DNA of 64,000 nt from Acidimicrobiales bacterium (GCA_014239555.1 JAAZYR010000001.1:1-64000); one strand, 5' to 3'. Shown: positions 33,161 through 41,762, numbered from the stretch's first letter. A program made the numbers and translations. Notes: generated by a model from the sequence alone, not told the origin.

Positions 33161-33437
33161 CGTGACGGCGAGCCCTATTTCGCTGACGTCGGATTTGTCT
33201 ACGTTCTTCCTCCGACGCCCCTCCCCATACCCCAGAGTCTTGGTTGGTGTTGAGTGCAAACTCGAGACAAAGATCTTTGACGCAACATTCACCACAGACC
33301 GCTTTGGCTGCAGCGATCTGACGTAAAGCGCTCCCTGTCGACCCAATGGGAAAAAAAACGGTCGGATCGATCTCGCGGCATTTAGCAGTGTTTCGCCAGA
33401 CGCCGCTCTCCAGCAGCATGGTTCCTCGTGCGCTCAC
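33153..33437 (-). CDS. whiB1: WhiB1-type iron-sulfur transcriptional regulator
   Basis: A 94-residue WhiB protein. The four cluster cysteines are in AKCREIDP and in the VCGECCVKDLC region, followed by the GVWGG turn (NQDSGVWGGASEEERR) and a basic tail (RRQRNRARR). The DPTVFFP segment and ALNTNQDSGVWGG resemble WhiB1 of mycobacteria more than other WhiB groups, as does the neighbourhood with pdtaS. WhiB1 carries a NO-sensitive [4Fe-4S] cluster and binds the vegetative sigma factor. GTG 33437 is preceded by GGAGG at 10 bases. Confidence 0.92.
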   Translation of the reverse strand: MSARGTMLLESGVWRNTAKCREIDPTVFFPIGSTGSALRQIAAAKAVCGECCVKDLCLEFALNTNQDSGVWGGASEEERRQIRRQRNRARRHVS

Positions 33438-33460
33438 GTCTATATTTCCTCCAGGTGCTA

Positions 33461-33480
33461 CTCGCGAGGGGGTTCGCGAG
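33461..33480. promoter_or_regulatory. palindrome in the whiB1 leader
   Basis: CTCGCGA-GGGGGT-TCGCGAG: perfect 7-base arms with a 6-base spacer, 24-43 bases upstream of the whiB1 start. A second inverted pair TCGCCGC / GCGGCGA lies at 33489-33495 and 33513-33519. They may be operator sites or transcript hairpins. Confidence 0.5.
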
Positions 33481-33689
33481 CGTTTATCTCGCCGCTGAAG
33501 CTTTGTCTGTCTGCGGCGAAAACTGCTAAAGCGTCCGAGCGGCAGACCTCATAGAGCTCTCACCGAATGTACTCATGACGCAGTCACAGCGATACGACAG
33601 GTTACGGTTGGACTGATGCTCCGGCAAGAGATTCTTTCGCGCAGAGTCGGGCTTTCATAAAGAACTGAAAAGGTCGGGGGAACAAAACG

Positions 33690-34373
33690 TTGACGCGACC
33701 ACAGGTATATGCCCATCGAGGAGCATCGCTACAGCAAAGAGAAAATAGCATTGAGGCCTTCCTAGCAGCAGCAGAACTCGGGGCAGACGGCATAGAACTC
33801 GATGTACGAAGAACCCTCAACGGACAATTGGTGGTTCATCACGACTCGCATGCAGAAGGCCTGCTTATAGAGCGTTCTGAAAGAGCAGATCTCCCGGGTT
33901 ACATACCCGACTTAGGTGCAGCTCTCGATGCTTGCAATGGACTTCGTGTGAATATCGAAATAAAAATTGACGGCACCGATGTGAGCGAATCGTCGAACTT
34001 AGCCAGCGAATTGGAACAATATCTACGATCACGGGCAGAGCCGATTAACCGTTGGATAGTTTCGTCTTTCGATCACGCAATTATTAACCAGATACGCGAA
34101 CTTTCTCCAGGGTTGCCAACAGGGCTACTTTTTGGGCGAGGGTGCTGGCCGGAAGTGATCAATCAAGCCGTTGCTAATGGCCATTCGGCGATTCATCCTC
34201 ACGAGTCGGTCATTGATGACCGTCTCGTGCAGACAGCTCACGCTGCTGGAATCAACGTAAATGCCTGGACAGTCAATGATGTTGCGCGCTCGTTGGAACT
34301 TGCTGCACTTGGCATCGATGGCCTAATTACAGACATACCTGATGAAGTGCTCGGAGCATTAAGCGATTTTTAA
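33690..34373 (+). CDS. glycerophosphodiester phosphodiesterase
   Basis: A 227-residue TIM-barrel enzyme of the GDPD family, which splits glycerophosphodiesters into glycerol-3-phosphate and an alcohol. Signatures are VYAHRGASLQQRENSIEAF, GADGIELDVRRTLNGQLVVHHD (Glu, Asp and His of the metal/catalytic site), VNIEIKID, and C-terminal NAWTVND with GIDGLITDIPDEV. No signal peptide, so it acts in the cytoplasm. TTG 33690 follows AGGTCGGGGG at about 9 bases. The 252 bases upstream hold the whiB1 leader and otherwise no gene. Confidence 0.93.
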   Translation: MTRPQVYAHRGASLQQRENSIEAFLAAAELGADGIELDVRRTLNGQLVVHHDSHAEGLLIERSERADLPGYIPDLGAALDACNGLRVNIEIKIDGTDVSESSNLASELEQYLRSRAEPINRWIVSSFDHAIINQIRELSPGLPTGLLFGRGCWPEVINQAVANGHSAIHPHESVIDDRLVQTAHAAGINVNAWTVNDVARSLELAALGIDGLITDIPDEVLGALSDF

Positions 34374-34389
34374 TAACTTCACCTCACCG

Positions 34390-35346
34390 CTATAGAGGCT
34401 TTACCAATCTGAGTGCTTGGGGGCACCAACTGAATTTGAGACTCTTAACAGCTCCCAAATAATCGCCATCCAGCTGATGAGGAAATGGGCCGTACCCAGT
34501 CAACACAAGCTCGGTCAGGTCGTGGGCAACGTGGACGAGCTCGTTGTTCTGCGGCGATTTGCCCTTCAAGAGATCAGACAACAGGCCAGTCATGGCACTC
34601 AACGACAACGTTCGCAAAGCTACGACGCTCAGGCCTCGATCCAGAGTGGCCTGCGGAGCCAGAGACAGAGGGCGACTCCCCAAATAGGTGTACGGATCTG
34701 TGTTCAACACCACGGTGAAGTAGCTGTCATCAACGCCGCCTTGCTCGTGCCGTACCGTCATTCTTGGCCTGGTTCGGTCATAGTGACGGAGCCAAGTATT
34801 GAAGCCCGCCCAAATGAACAAAGGATGTCCTGCATAGCGTTTCAAAGAGGATCTCCGCTCCACCTGCTCGACCACTGCAGCGTCGAAACCACTCCCGCAA
34901 TGGAAAAGAAAATAGCGGCCATCGACCTCACCGAGACCGACTGATTCAACCGAATTTGCCGCAATCGCGGCAACGAGCTGATCCGTCGCCTCCAGCGGCT
35001 CGTCAGCTACTCCGATGGTCCGCGCAAAGACGTTGGTGGAACCGCCGGGCAGGGCAGCTAACGCGCACTCTGTTCCCACCAGGCCATTAGCCGCTTCATT
35101 GAGGGTTCCATCTCCGCCTAGTACAGCAACGATATCTGTCCCAGTCGCAGCCGCGCCTCTAGCCAGTCGCGAAGCATGACCCCGCCGGCTGGTCATGGCT
35201 AATTGCACGTCATGATGTTCAGCTAACGCCGTTTGAATAAGCACTCTCGTTCGGGCCGTGACCGACGAAGCCGATCCGTTGACGAGGAGCAAAATCTGCA
35301 CTCGGCTAGTGTCGCCGATTTCTAAGCTGATAGTCGAACTGAACAT
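34390..35346 (-). CDS. diacylglycerol kinase-family lipid kinase
   Basis: About 318 residues of the DAGK catalytic family (YegS/DgkB-like). The nucleotide-binding core is VAVLGGDGTLNEAANGL and ALAALPGGSTNVFAR, with HCGSGFDAAVVEQVE and the C-terminal beta domain (ELVLTGYGPFPHQLDGD). It phosphorylates diacylglycerol, sphingosine-like or other lipids, and could work in phospholipid recycling with the nearby glycerophosphodiesterase. ATG 35346 is used; GTG 35301 is a compact alternative. It diverges from etfB. Confidence 0.9.
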   Translation of the reverse strand: MFSSTISLEIGDTSRVQILLLVNGSASSVTARTRVLIQTALAEHHDVQLAMTSRRGHASRLARGAAATGTDIVAVLGGDGTLNEAANGLVGTECALAALPGGSTNVFARTIGVADEPLEATDQLVAAIAANSVESVGLGEVDGRYFLFHCGSGFDAAVVEQVERRSSLKRYAGHPLFIWAGFNTWLRHYDRTRPRMTVRHEQGGVDDSYFTVVLNTDPYTYLGSRPLSLAPQATLDRGLSVVALRTLSLSAMTGLLSDLLKGKSPQNNELVHVAHDLTELVLTGYGPFPHQLDGDYLGAVKSLKFSWCPQALRLVKPL

Positions 35347-35406
35347 CAACAACAACGCTTGTGTGCCAGTTAGAGAACTCAGATCTAAAACTTTTTCTAG
35401 TTAACA

Positions 35407-35422
35407 TTTGGATATGTCCAAA
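35407..35422. promoter_or_regulatory. palindromic operator candidate before etfBA
   Basis: TTTGGA-TATG-TCCAAA: perfect 6-base arms around a 4-base centre, ending 20 bases before the etfB ATG at 35443. It lies where a repressor would block etfBA or the divergent lipid kinase gene. The regulator is unknown. Confidence 0.5.
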
Positions 35423-35442
35423 CCTCCGGGCAGAATCCACGC

Positions 35443-36222
35443 ATGAAGGTCGTTGTCTGTGTCAAACAGATCCCAGATCCGGCTTTGCCCGGTGAGTTGG
35501 ATCCCTCTACTAACTACCTCAAACGGGACGACAAACTGATCCTAGATGAGTCTGATTCCTATGGAGTGGAGATGGCACTCCAACTCGTAGAGTCTGCCGG
35601 CGGCGGCGACGTCTCACTGGTTTCAATGGCGCCCAACGGAGCAGTGGGTGGGCTACGGACCGCGTTGGCGATGGGTGCCGAGGATGCTGTTCTCGTAAGT
35701 GACGCGGCTCTTGTCGGAACCGACGCGCTTGGGACAGCGAAAGTACTCGCTGCCGCAATATCGAGGATGTCACCAGATTTGGTGCTCGCTGGAGTTGAGT
35801 CATCTGACGGTTACACCGGGACAGTCCCGGAGATGATTGCAGGTGCCCTTGACATTCCATCAATAACTTTTGCCAAGCAAATACAAGTTGAAGGCGGCAG
35901 CGTAAAGGTGCAACGCCAGACAGAAGCAGGATATGACGACGTTGAGTGTCCGACCCCAGCGTTGGTGTCTGTTACGGCTGGTGTCGTAGAGCCTCGCTAC
36001 CCGTCGTTCAAGGGGATCATGGCAGCTAAGAAAAAGCCCGTTGAGGAACTCGACCTCAGTGCCTTGGGAATCGACTCCAGTTCCGTAGGGAAAAATGGTG
36101 CTCGCCAGGAGACCGTTCAGGTTACGGATGCAGAAGAACGCCAAGCTGGTGAAATCATCGAAGATGACGGTGACGCCCACGAAAAGATTATTGAGTTCCT
36201 GGGTGAACTCAAGGTCATCTGA
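35443..36222 (+). CDS. etfB: electron transfer flavoprotein subunit beta
   Basis: A 259-residue EtfB/FixA protein. It begins MKVVVCVKQIPDPALPG and shows DESDSYGVEMALQL, the AMGAEDAVLVSD loop, LVLAGVESSDGYTGTVPEMIAGAL and PALVSVTAGVVEPRYPSFKGIMAAKKKPVE near the C-terminus. With EtfA it accepts electrons from acyl-CoA dehydrogenases, such as that at 12687, and passes them to ETF-quinone oxidoreductase. It is 11 bases from etfA, in one operon. Confidence 0.97.
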   Translation: MKVVVCVKQIPDPALPGELDPSTNYLKRDDKLILDESDSYGVEMALQLVESAGGGDVSLVSMAPNGAVGGLRTALAMGAEDAVLVSDAALVGTDALGTAKVLAAAISRMSPDLVLAGVESSDGYTGTVPEMIAGALDIPSITFAKQIQVEGGSVKVQRQTEAGYDDVECPTPALVSVTAGVVEPRYPSFKGIMAAKKKPVEELDLSALGIDSSSVGKNGARQETVQVTDAEERQAGEIIEDDGDAHEKIIEFLGELKVI

Positions 36223-36233
36223 GGAGGCTGGAT

Positions 36234-37196
36234 ATGTCGATTGAAACCATCCTGGTATTCGCCGAAGGCGACGAAACCGGCCCCAGCGGTCTAACTCTGG
36301 AGCTAATGACCGCTGCCCGGAGCCTCGCAGCTAACGTCGAGACCTTCGTGGCTGGCGATGGAGCTGCGATGGCCGAACAACTCGGTGCCCATGGAGCCTC
36401 CAAGGTTTTTAGCACTGGTGCTCTTGAAGGCAAGCTGATGGGTGTTCACGCCGCAGCAGCGCTGCAAGCCCACGTTGAAGCGACCAATCCCGATGCCATT
36501 TTCTTTGGACAAACCCCAGATGGGCGAGATACAGCCGCCCGTCTCGCTGTCCGAATAGACCAACCAGTCGTAACAAATAACGTTGGTGCCTCAGTAGAGG
36601 ACGGAGTTCTCGTAGTCGAAGAGCCAGTTTTTGGTGGTACTCAGAATGTTTTCACTGCCTTTCGAAACGATGGCCCGGCGCTAGCACTTTTTCGACCGAA
36701 GTCGTTCGAAGCTGAACCAAATGGAGGCGGAGCAGCTGAAGTTGTGGGAGTTGAGGCCGTAGACCCTGGCGTCGCCGGATCGGCTGTCGTGACCGGCCGT
36801 CACGCGGAAGAACGCTCTGGTCCGAAGCTGGATGAGGCGGAAGTAGTGATTTCAGGTGGTCGTGGCCTCGGCCAGCCAGAGGCATACTCGATGATCGATG
36901 AATTAGCGGGCCTGCTTGGAGCTGCTTCGGGAGCGTCCCGAGCGATCGTAGACGCGGGATGGGTTCCATATGCCAAACAAGTAGGCCAGACCGGCAAGGT
37001 TGTAAAACCCAACCTTTATGTGGCATGCGGGATTTCAGGAGCGACTCAGCACCTTGTTGGAATGAAGGGCTCTAAAAATATCATCGCAATTAACAAGGAC
37101 CCTGAAGCACCTATCTTCGGGGTTGCAGATCTTGGCATCGTCGGCGACGTGCACAAAGTTGTTCCGGCGTTGATCGAAGCTTTGAAATCGCGTTAG
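36234..37196 (+). CDS. etfA: electron transfer flavoprotein subunit alpha
   Basis: A 320-residue EtfA/FixB protein. The C-terminal FAD-binding domain is clear: VVISGGRGLGQPEAYSMIDELAGLLGAASGASRAIVDAGWVPYAKQVGQTGKVV, then CGISGATQHLVGMKGSKNIIAINKDPEAPIFGVADLGIVGD. GAGGAGGC precedes the ATG at 36234. It forms the heterodimer with EtfB. Confidence 0.97.
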   Translation: MSIETILVFAEGDETGPSGLTLELMTAARSLAANVETFVAGDGAAMAEQLGAHGASKVFSTGALEGKLMGVHAAAALQAHVEATNPDAIFFGQTPDGRDTAARLAVRIDQPVVTNNVGASVEDGVLVVEEPVFGGTQNVFTAFRNDGPALALFRPKSFEAEPNGGGAAEVVGVEAVDPGVAGSAVVTGRHAEERSGPKLDEAEVVISGGRGLGQPEAYSMIDELAGLLGAASGASRAIVDAGWVPYAKQVGQTGKVVKPNLYVACGISGATQHLVGMKGSKNIIAINKDPEAPIFGVADLGIVGDVHKVVPALIEALKSR

Positions 37197-37258
37197 ATCA
37201 TCCGGTTGATTGTGCGCAACCAACGGCAGGCTTTCTCAGGTGCTTAGCCGGCCGTGAA

Positions 37259-38020
37259 TCAGATCAATGGCCAAGGCCATCGATAGCCATCATCTGCGGG
37301 AAAAACTTGTGATTCGGTCAGCCACTTTGCCCGTTGCGTGAGTGCATCAACTTCATCTTCTTCAAGCCACGGCGCTAATTGTTCTAAAGCTCCGTTCGCA
37401 ATATGTCGCACGCCTTCAAGTAAATGGTCATCGATTGGTTCGTCGGCGAAGTCCCAAATGACTGTCCGTAACTTGAATTCGCTCGAGAAGCAGAGGCCGT
37501 GATCGATTCCGTACACACGCCCCCATTCTGACAAGAGACAGTGACCCGATTTCCTATCAGTGTTGTTAGCTAACAAATCAAGAACGCAGAGCTTTCGAAG
37601 GTCTGGATGATGCAGCGGGTTCTTCACGAGAGTGAAATGATGCTGAGCGAAGTCGGCGTCGATAAATAGTTGGATAGATCCGGTTCCGTGGGGGCCTACC
37701 CGTTCCACCGTGGGAGGTACAACATCCCAACGCAACTCCTTACTTAACTCGTAGGCAGCGATTTCCCTCCGATGTAACCCTGGCGGGAAATCCCAGAGCG
37801 GCCGTTCCCCCTTGACAGGCTTGTAGATTCCGTTCACCGCTAAATCATCCCGCTCAACACGGACGAGGAATGTGGCATTCGAGCTGTAGGGCATGCGAGC
37901 GAGTAGCTCGATGTCGCCGTCGGTTAGCACCTTACGGGCAGTCTCAAGGTCCACAAAGCTGCTCGACTTAGAACCGCCAGGTTCAGCGCTCTCGTCATTC
38001 ACCGATGGGTTTATGGCCAT
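37259..38020 (-). CDS. SCO1664 family protein
   Basis: About 253 residues. After a short polar leader the conserved part reads ARKVLTDGDIELLARMPYSSNATFLVRVE, NGIYKPVKGERPLWDFPPGLHRREIAAYELSKEL, VLDLLANNTDRKSGHCLLSEWGRVYGIDHGLCF. This is the SCO1664 family, distantly related to the PI3/4-kinase fold; the NNTDRK and DHG segments resemble catalytic and metal-binding loops. Function not established. It overlaps the DUF3090 gene by 26 bases and is the last of a three-gene unit. Confidence 0.88.
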   Translation of the reverse strand: MAINPSVNDESAEPGGSKSSSFVDLETARKVLTDGDIELLARMPYSSNATFLVRVERDDLAVNGIYKPVKGERPLWDFPPGLHRREIAAYELSKELRWDVVPPTVERVGPHGTGSIQLFIDADFAQHHFTLVKNPLHHPDLRKLCVLDLLANNTDRKSGHCLLSEWGRVYGIDHGLCFSSEFKLRTVIWDFADEPIDDHLLEGVRHIANGALEQLAPWLEEDEVDALTQRAKWLTESQVFPADDGYRWPWPLI

Positions 38021-38447
38021 TTTGTCGCCCAAAATCTCGGCCGTACTCGATCAAAAACAGTGCGTGATCCACAAATGCTTTCGCCTGCCCCAAGCTGATT
38101 TGAATGTGAGCTTGTGAGGGTTCACTTTCCTCCTGATCAGGGAGCTCTTGGGCCACGACAACGATCTGTTCGGGTTCTTCACCAGGGCCGATGGCTATCG
38201 CTCCTACCGTCCATACTGCGTTTGGCGGCTCAATCATTTCAGTGGCGGAAACGCTTGACGCCGGGGTGCTGCCTTCCAGCATTTCAGCGAGGTGGCTTGC
38301 GAGCGACTGAACTTGATCTTTCTCGACTTTGAGGGTTAAAACAAGACTTTCGTCGTGCGCTTGAAGATAAAAGATGCGGGCTCCGGGTGCTCCAACGGTT
38401 CCGGCAACGAAGTTCTGGGGGTTCTTAATTTCGTAGTTGTCAGTCAT
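37995..38447 (-). CDS. DUF3090 family protein without the usual Cys ending
   Basis: A 150-residue protein. FVAGTVGAPGARIFYLQAH, LKVEKDQVQSLASHLAEML, WTVGAIAIG and HIQISLGQAKAFVDHALFLIEYGR match DUF3090 from actinobacteria. In the homologues I remember, the C-terminus continues into a CPxCG...C zinc-ribbon-like tail; here it reads RDFGRQNGHKPIGE with no cysteine, so that element is lost. It lies between the phosphatase and SCO1664 genes, the standard order. Confidence 0.87.
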   Translation of the reverse strand: MTDNYEIKNPQNFVAGTVGAPGARIFYLQAHDESLVLTLKVEKDQVQSLASHLAEMLEGSTPASSVSATEMIEPPNAVWTVGAIAIGPGEEPEQIVVVAQELPDQEESEPSQAHIQISLGQAKAFVDHALFLIEYGRDFGRQNGHKPIGE

Positions 38448-38475
38448 TGTTCCTATTGAGAAATTGGGGTGTTCT

Positions 38476-39117
38476 TCAGGCTGGTGTTAGTGATTTCAGG
38501 TCACCGGTGTTGTTCACCGCTAACACAACTGGGCCACTAGACGTGTACAGGATTGCAGTAACGGAGCATGGTGACACAACTATGCGTTGAAAGAGATCCA
38601 AGTGGGTTCCCATCGCGTGTGCGACTAAAGCTCGAATCGGATCAGCGTGGCTGACTGCGATTACCGTTTTCCCAGGATGGGTTGCCACTAAACCGTCTAC
38701 GGTCTGCGACATTCTGGTTTGCATTTCGACGAAAGACTCTCCGTTGGGGAACCTAAATCCCGAGGGGTACTTCTGCACGTTCGACCACGCCTTTAGCTTG
38801 CGCAATTGACTTAGCTTTCGGCCAGTCCAATCTCCAACGTCGAGTTCAATGAGCCCGCGACTTTTTTTGATGGGAATTCCTACTCCCTTGGAAATGGGAA
38901 TAGCTGTTTCTCTCGTACGCTCCAAAGGACTTGAGTAGATAGCGGCAATGGCACGTTGATTCATCTCAGAAATCCGGTCCGCCACCTTCTCCGCTTGACC
39001 CACCCCCACGTCCGATAGGTGGACCCCTGGCTTCCTGCCATACAACTCGACACCAGTTGTCGGGGTCTGTCCGTGTCTGATGAGAAGCATCAGCGTAGGT
39101 CGTTCGGAAGAAGCCAC
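38476..39117 (-). CDS. histidine phosphatase family protein (MSMEG_4193 type)
   Basis: A 213-residue phosphoglycerate mutase-like protein. The phosphohistidine motif is LLIRHGQTPTTG; the second half-site is IAAIYSSPLERTRETA, the acidic loop is LIELDVGDWTG and the second His is VIAVSHADPIRALVAH. The combination with DUF3090 and SCO1664 homologues downstream is an actinobacterial cluster, which in Mycobacterium and Streptomyces lies near mshC; no mshC is present here. The substrate is unknown. GTG 39117 starts it. Confidence 0.92.
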   Translation of the reverse strand: MASSERPTLMLLIRHGQTPTTGVELYGRKPGVHLSDVGVGQAEKVADRISEMNQRAIAAIYSSPLERTRETAIPISKGVGIPIKKSRGLIELDVGDWTGRKLSQLRKLKAWSNVQKYPSGFRFPNGESFVEMQTRMSQTVDGLVATHPGKTVIAVSHADPIRALVAHAMGTHLDLFQRIVVSPCSVTAILYTSSGPVVLAVNNTGDLKSLTPA

Positions 39118-39178
39118 GAAGTGACCGTAGTCGGTGGAGTCACCGGACTCCGCTTCATAGTCTGCAACACTCGGCGAC

Positions 39179-39868
39179 GTGGACTCTTTGGTTTCGCTCG
39201 CTGCTGAGATAGCAAACTGCCGTCAATGTGATCGTTTAGTCGAGTGGCGTGAACAAGTCGCCTTAGAGAAGCGGGCGGCGTTTCGTGACGAAGACTATTG
39301 GGGGATGGGTGTACCCGGGTTTGGAGACCCAGCAGCGAAAGTAATGATCATTGGCCTAGCGCCCGCAGCCCATGGTGCCAATCGAACCGGGCGTGTCTTT
39401 ACTGGTGATCGTTCGGGAGACTTTCTTTTCGCTTCTCTACACAGGACAGGGTTCGCCAATCAATCTTTTGCCAGGCATGTTGGAGACGGACTTCAACTGG
39501 CGGACGCCTATGTCACGGCCGCTGTACGGTGCGCCCCCCCGGGGAACAAGCCGACGACTGAAGAGCGTGACAACTGCCGGCCCTATATCGAACGTGAGTT
39601 GGATCTGCTTCGCAAGGTCCGCGTATTTGTAGCGCTGGGGCAGTTTGGTTACCAAGTCGCCTGTTCAATCCTGGGAGTGCGGCCTCGTCCCAAGTTTGGC
39701 CACGGAGTCGTGGTGCCATTGTCAGAGCACGGCTGTGAGCGCACCGGGAATATCGTTTGCTCGTTTCATCCAAGTCAACAGAACACGTTCACGGGACGGC
39801 TTACCGAACCGATGCTCGATCAAGTTTTCTTGACGGCGCGCGAACTTGCCGAACTAGAGCCCGCCTAA
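39179..39868 (+). CDS. type 5 uracil-DNA glycosylase (UdgB-like, Fe-S)
   Basis: A 229-residue uracil-DNA glycosylase of family 5. The Fe-S cysteines are in NCRQCDRL at the N-terminus and in VRCAPPGNKPTTEERDNC. The uracil pocket motif is GLAPAAHGANRTGRVFTGDRSGDFL; GLAPA with Ala rather than Asp/Asn is characteristic of family 5. The C-terminal VCSFHPSQQNTFTGRLT holds the catalytic/binding His. It removes uracil and related deaminated bases from DNA. It diverges from the phosphatase gene across 61 bases. Confidence 0.93.
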   Translation: MDSLVSLAAEIANCRQCDRLVEWREQVALEKRAAFRDEDYWGMGVPGFGDPAAKVMIIGLAPAAHGANRTGRVFTGDRSGDFLFASLHRTGFANQSFARHVGDGLQLADAYVTAAVRCAPPGNKPTTEERDNCRPYIERELDLLRKVRVFVALGQFGYQVACSILGVRPRPKFGHGVVVPLSEHGCERTGNIVCSFHPSQQNTFTGRLTEPMLDQVFLTARELAELEPA

Positions 39869-39877
39869 TCTTCGACC

Positions 39878-40456
39878 ATGGCTCCTTGCATAAATATCAG
39901 AGGCCTTCTTCGCCGAGTTGTTGTCTTTGGTCTCGTGCTCACCAGCGCTTGTTCGATACAAGACACCTCAGTCAGTTATCAAGATGAGACAGCTACTTCA
40001 TTCGATAACCCCGGCACTCTGGTCGTGGCTGATGAACCTCCTGTCGGCGGCTATTTACTCGACATTGGTACCACGGTCGCCTTTTTGGATTCATGCATCG
40101 CGAATTCAGGTTTGGTTGGACCATGTCATTGTGCATCCGATCTATTGGTTTACGACGTCGATATCGCCGACGTCATAGGGCTTGAAGATCGGATGAGTGC
40201 ATTCAACAAATTTCCGCCTGAATTAGCAGGTTTGTTAGTCCAATGTCGTGGCGCTGCTCGACCCGCTGAGTGGTCGCCTTCGACAAAAGAGCTTTATCTG
40301 TCGGCCTGCAGCCACGGCTCAGATCGTTTGGACCGACTGTGTCGTTGCTCCGCATCTCGGGCCGCTGATGTCATCCCTGAGGAGCGATTGTCAGAATTTT
40401 TGAGTGCAACCGACCTGCGCCCCAACATGGTGGATCTCATCAACACATGTCTTTGA
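39878..40456 (+). CDS. lipoprotein with two Cys-rich repeats
   Basis: A 192-residue protein of unknown family. The signal peptide (LRRVVVFGLVLTSACS) ends in a lipobox with Cys at about 25. The mature part contains two similar units of about 55 residues: FLDSCIANSGLVGPCHCASDL...LLVQC and LYLSACSHGSDRLDRLCRCSASR...LINTC. Each has the spacing C-x(9 to 11)-C-x-C followed 35-40 residues later by C. Eight cysteines in the mature repeats could form disulfides in the exported protein or bind metal. It starts 9 bases after the glycosylase gene. Confidence 0.75.
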   Translation: MAPCINIRGLLRRVVVFGLVLTSACSIQDTSVSYQDETATSFDNPGTLVVADEPPVGGYLLDIGTTVAFLDSCIANSGLVGPCHCASDLLVYDVDIADVIGLEDRMSAFNKFPPELAGLLVQCRGAARPAEWSPSTKELYLSACSHGSDRLDRLCRCSASRAADVIPEERLSEFLSATDLRPNMVDLINTCL

Positions 40457-40481
40457 CCAAGATGCGATAGCCACGACGGAG

Positions 40482-41651
40482 CTATTTACGGGTTGGAGTC
40501 GGCAACATGGCGGGTTTGTCCCAGGCGAACTCAGGCCATCTTGCTCGAGACTTTTGACTTAGTTTGTGCATCAGTTCGATCGCCGCCGGGTCGTCATCTC
40601 CGGGTCTGCCGATCAAATAACCGTCCTCAAGCATTTTCATAATGATTTCTCGGCCTATTGGAGTTCGCACGATTGTCAGTGTCCAATCGCTGTACATACC
40701 AATGCCTCCAGTCGAGATATCAGCATGCTCTGCGGCAAAATCCGGGCAGTAATTACAACCTTCTCGTGTCCAAGCGTGGCATTCCTTGAGGTTGATTTCG
40801 TAGTAGCCGCCATCGTGCGTCCAGATTTGGAAAACACCTTTGATGTTTGTTTTCTTGATCGTGTGACGATCTAGCCCATATTTCTGCTCGAACAATTCTT
40901 CAAAGATTGCCTCATCAAAGGACTTCGAACACAGCAGCCCGATGTTGAGAGCAAACCTGTTACCGACTTTTCCGATTTTTCGGGACTTAGCAACCGGCAG
41001 AATTGAGCTTTGGCAACTCATCCCAACCAGCGCGATTTTCTTTGCCCCGGCTTCAATCGCTTCGCTATATGCAAGGGTGTTCGCAGAATAGGTGTACCGA
41101 CTGCCGGCACCTCTAATGACATCATCTCGATTAAAGGCGACCCCGGGAGAGGCGGTCCATTGAGAGCCTTCGCCTTCGCCCACATATGAGGTGAGAGCGG
41201 CATCTATGTACCCGTTGTCTAGGGCCCAGATGAGGATCGCGGACACAAGCCCGCCGTCTTGCCCGACCTCGTGGATGAAGTCATCGGATGCTCGAGTGAG
41301 GATGATGTCCTTGTACACCCCTGACGGTTCCTCGGGTGTGCGAGTCCGATCAAACAAAAACTCGTCGGCTTCGTCTTCCCACGTTCGAAAGCGCGGACAG
41401 GCCCTCGTGCAACTCGTGCAGCCTTTTTCCCCATGCCCGCAGTTGTCCGGCCCTAACTCATCCTCGATATGGAACGGCTTAAATCCACCTTGGACGTGGT
41501 CGTACCCAATTACGTCGTGGGGACAACTGATCACGCAGCCCGCGCAACCGGTGCACAGACCCGATGTGATGACTTCTTCGTGAAGTTCTTTCCATTGGAA
41601 TGACCAACGCTCTTTTTTGGGTGCTTCGGTGTCGTTTTCTGTCACGGCCAT
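40482..41651 (-). CDS. coenzyme F420 hydrogenase/dehydrogenase beta subunit (FrhB) family protein
   Basis: A 389-residue iron-sulfur flavoprotein. Two ferredoxin-like clusters lie in the first 100 residues: LCTGCAGCVISCPHDVI and NCGHGEKGCTSCTRACPRF. The FrhB N-domain follows (QDGGLVSAILIWALDNGYID) and the FrhB C-domain includes KIALVGMSCQ, NIGLLCSKSFDE, ECHAWTREGCNYCPDFAAEHADISTGGIG. The family oxidises or reduces F420 or related deazaflavin or tetrapyrrole substrates. Divergent to a putative F420-dependent enzyme, which supports an F420 role. Confidence 0.88.
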   Translation of the reverse strand: MAVTENDTEAPKKERWSFQWKELHEEVITSGLCTGCAGCVISCPHDVIGYDHVQGGFKPFHIEDELGPDNCGHGEKGCTSCTRACPRFRTWEDEADEFLFDRTRTPEEPSGVYKDIILTRASDDFIHEVGQDGGLVSAILIWALDNGYIDAALTSYVGEGEGSQWTASPGVAFNRDDVIRGAGSRYTYSANTLAYSEAIEAGAKKIALVGMSCQSSILPVAKSRKIGKVGNRFALNIGLLCSKSFDEAIFEELFEQKYGLDRHTIKKTNIKGVFQIWTHDGGYYEINLKECHAWTREGCNYCPDFAAEHADISTGGIGMYSDWTLTIVRTPIGREIIMKMLEDGYLIGRPGDDDPAAIELMHKLSQKSRARWPEFAWDKPAMLPTPTRK

Positions 41652-41762
41652 ACCAAGAGACTACGCCGCGAGCCCAGTTCTTACATGGCTGGACGGCTTC
41701 TTGGCTCATCCAGTTGGGTGAGGAAGTAGCTCCGGCTAGTGTGACCCATCGCGTTACCGCCG

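Noticed and set aside
34417-34944. 175-codon plus-strand ORF
   Set aside because: Antisense to the lipid kinase gene with GGDGTLNE and PGGSTN motifs; no similarity of its own.
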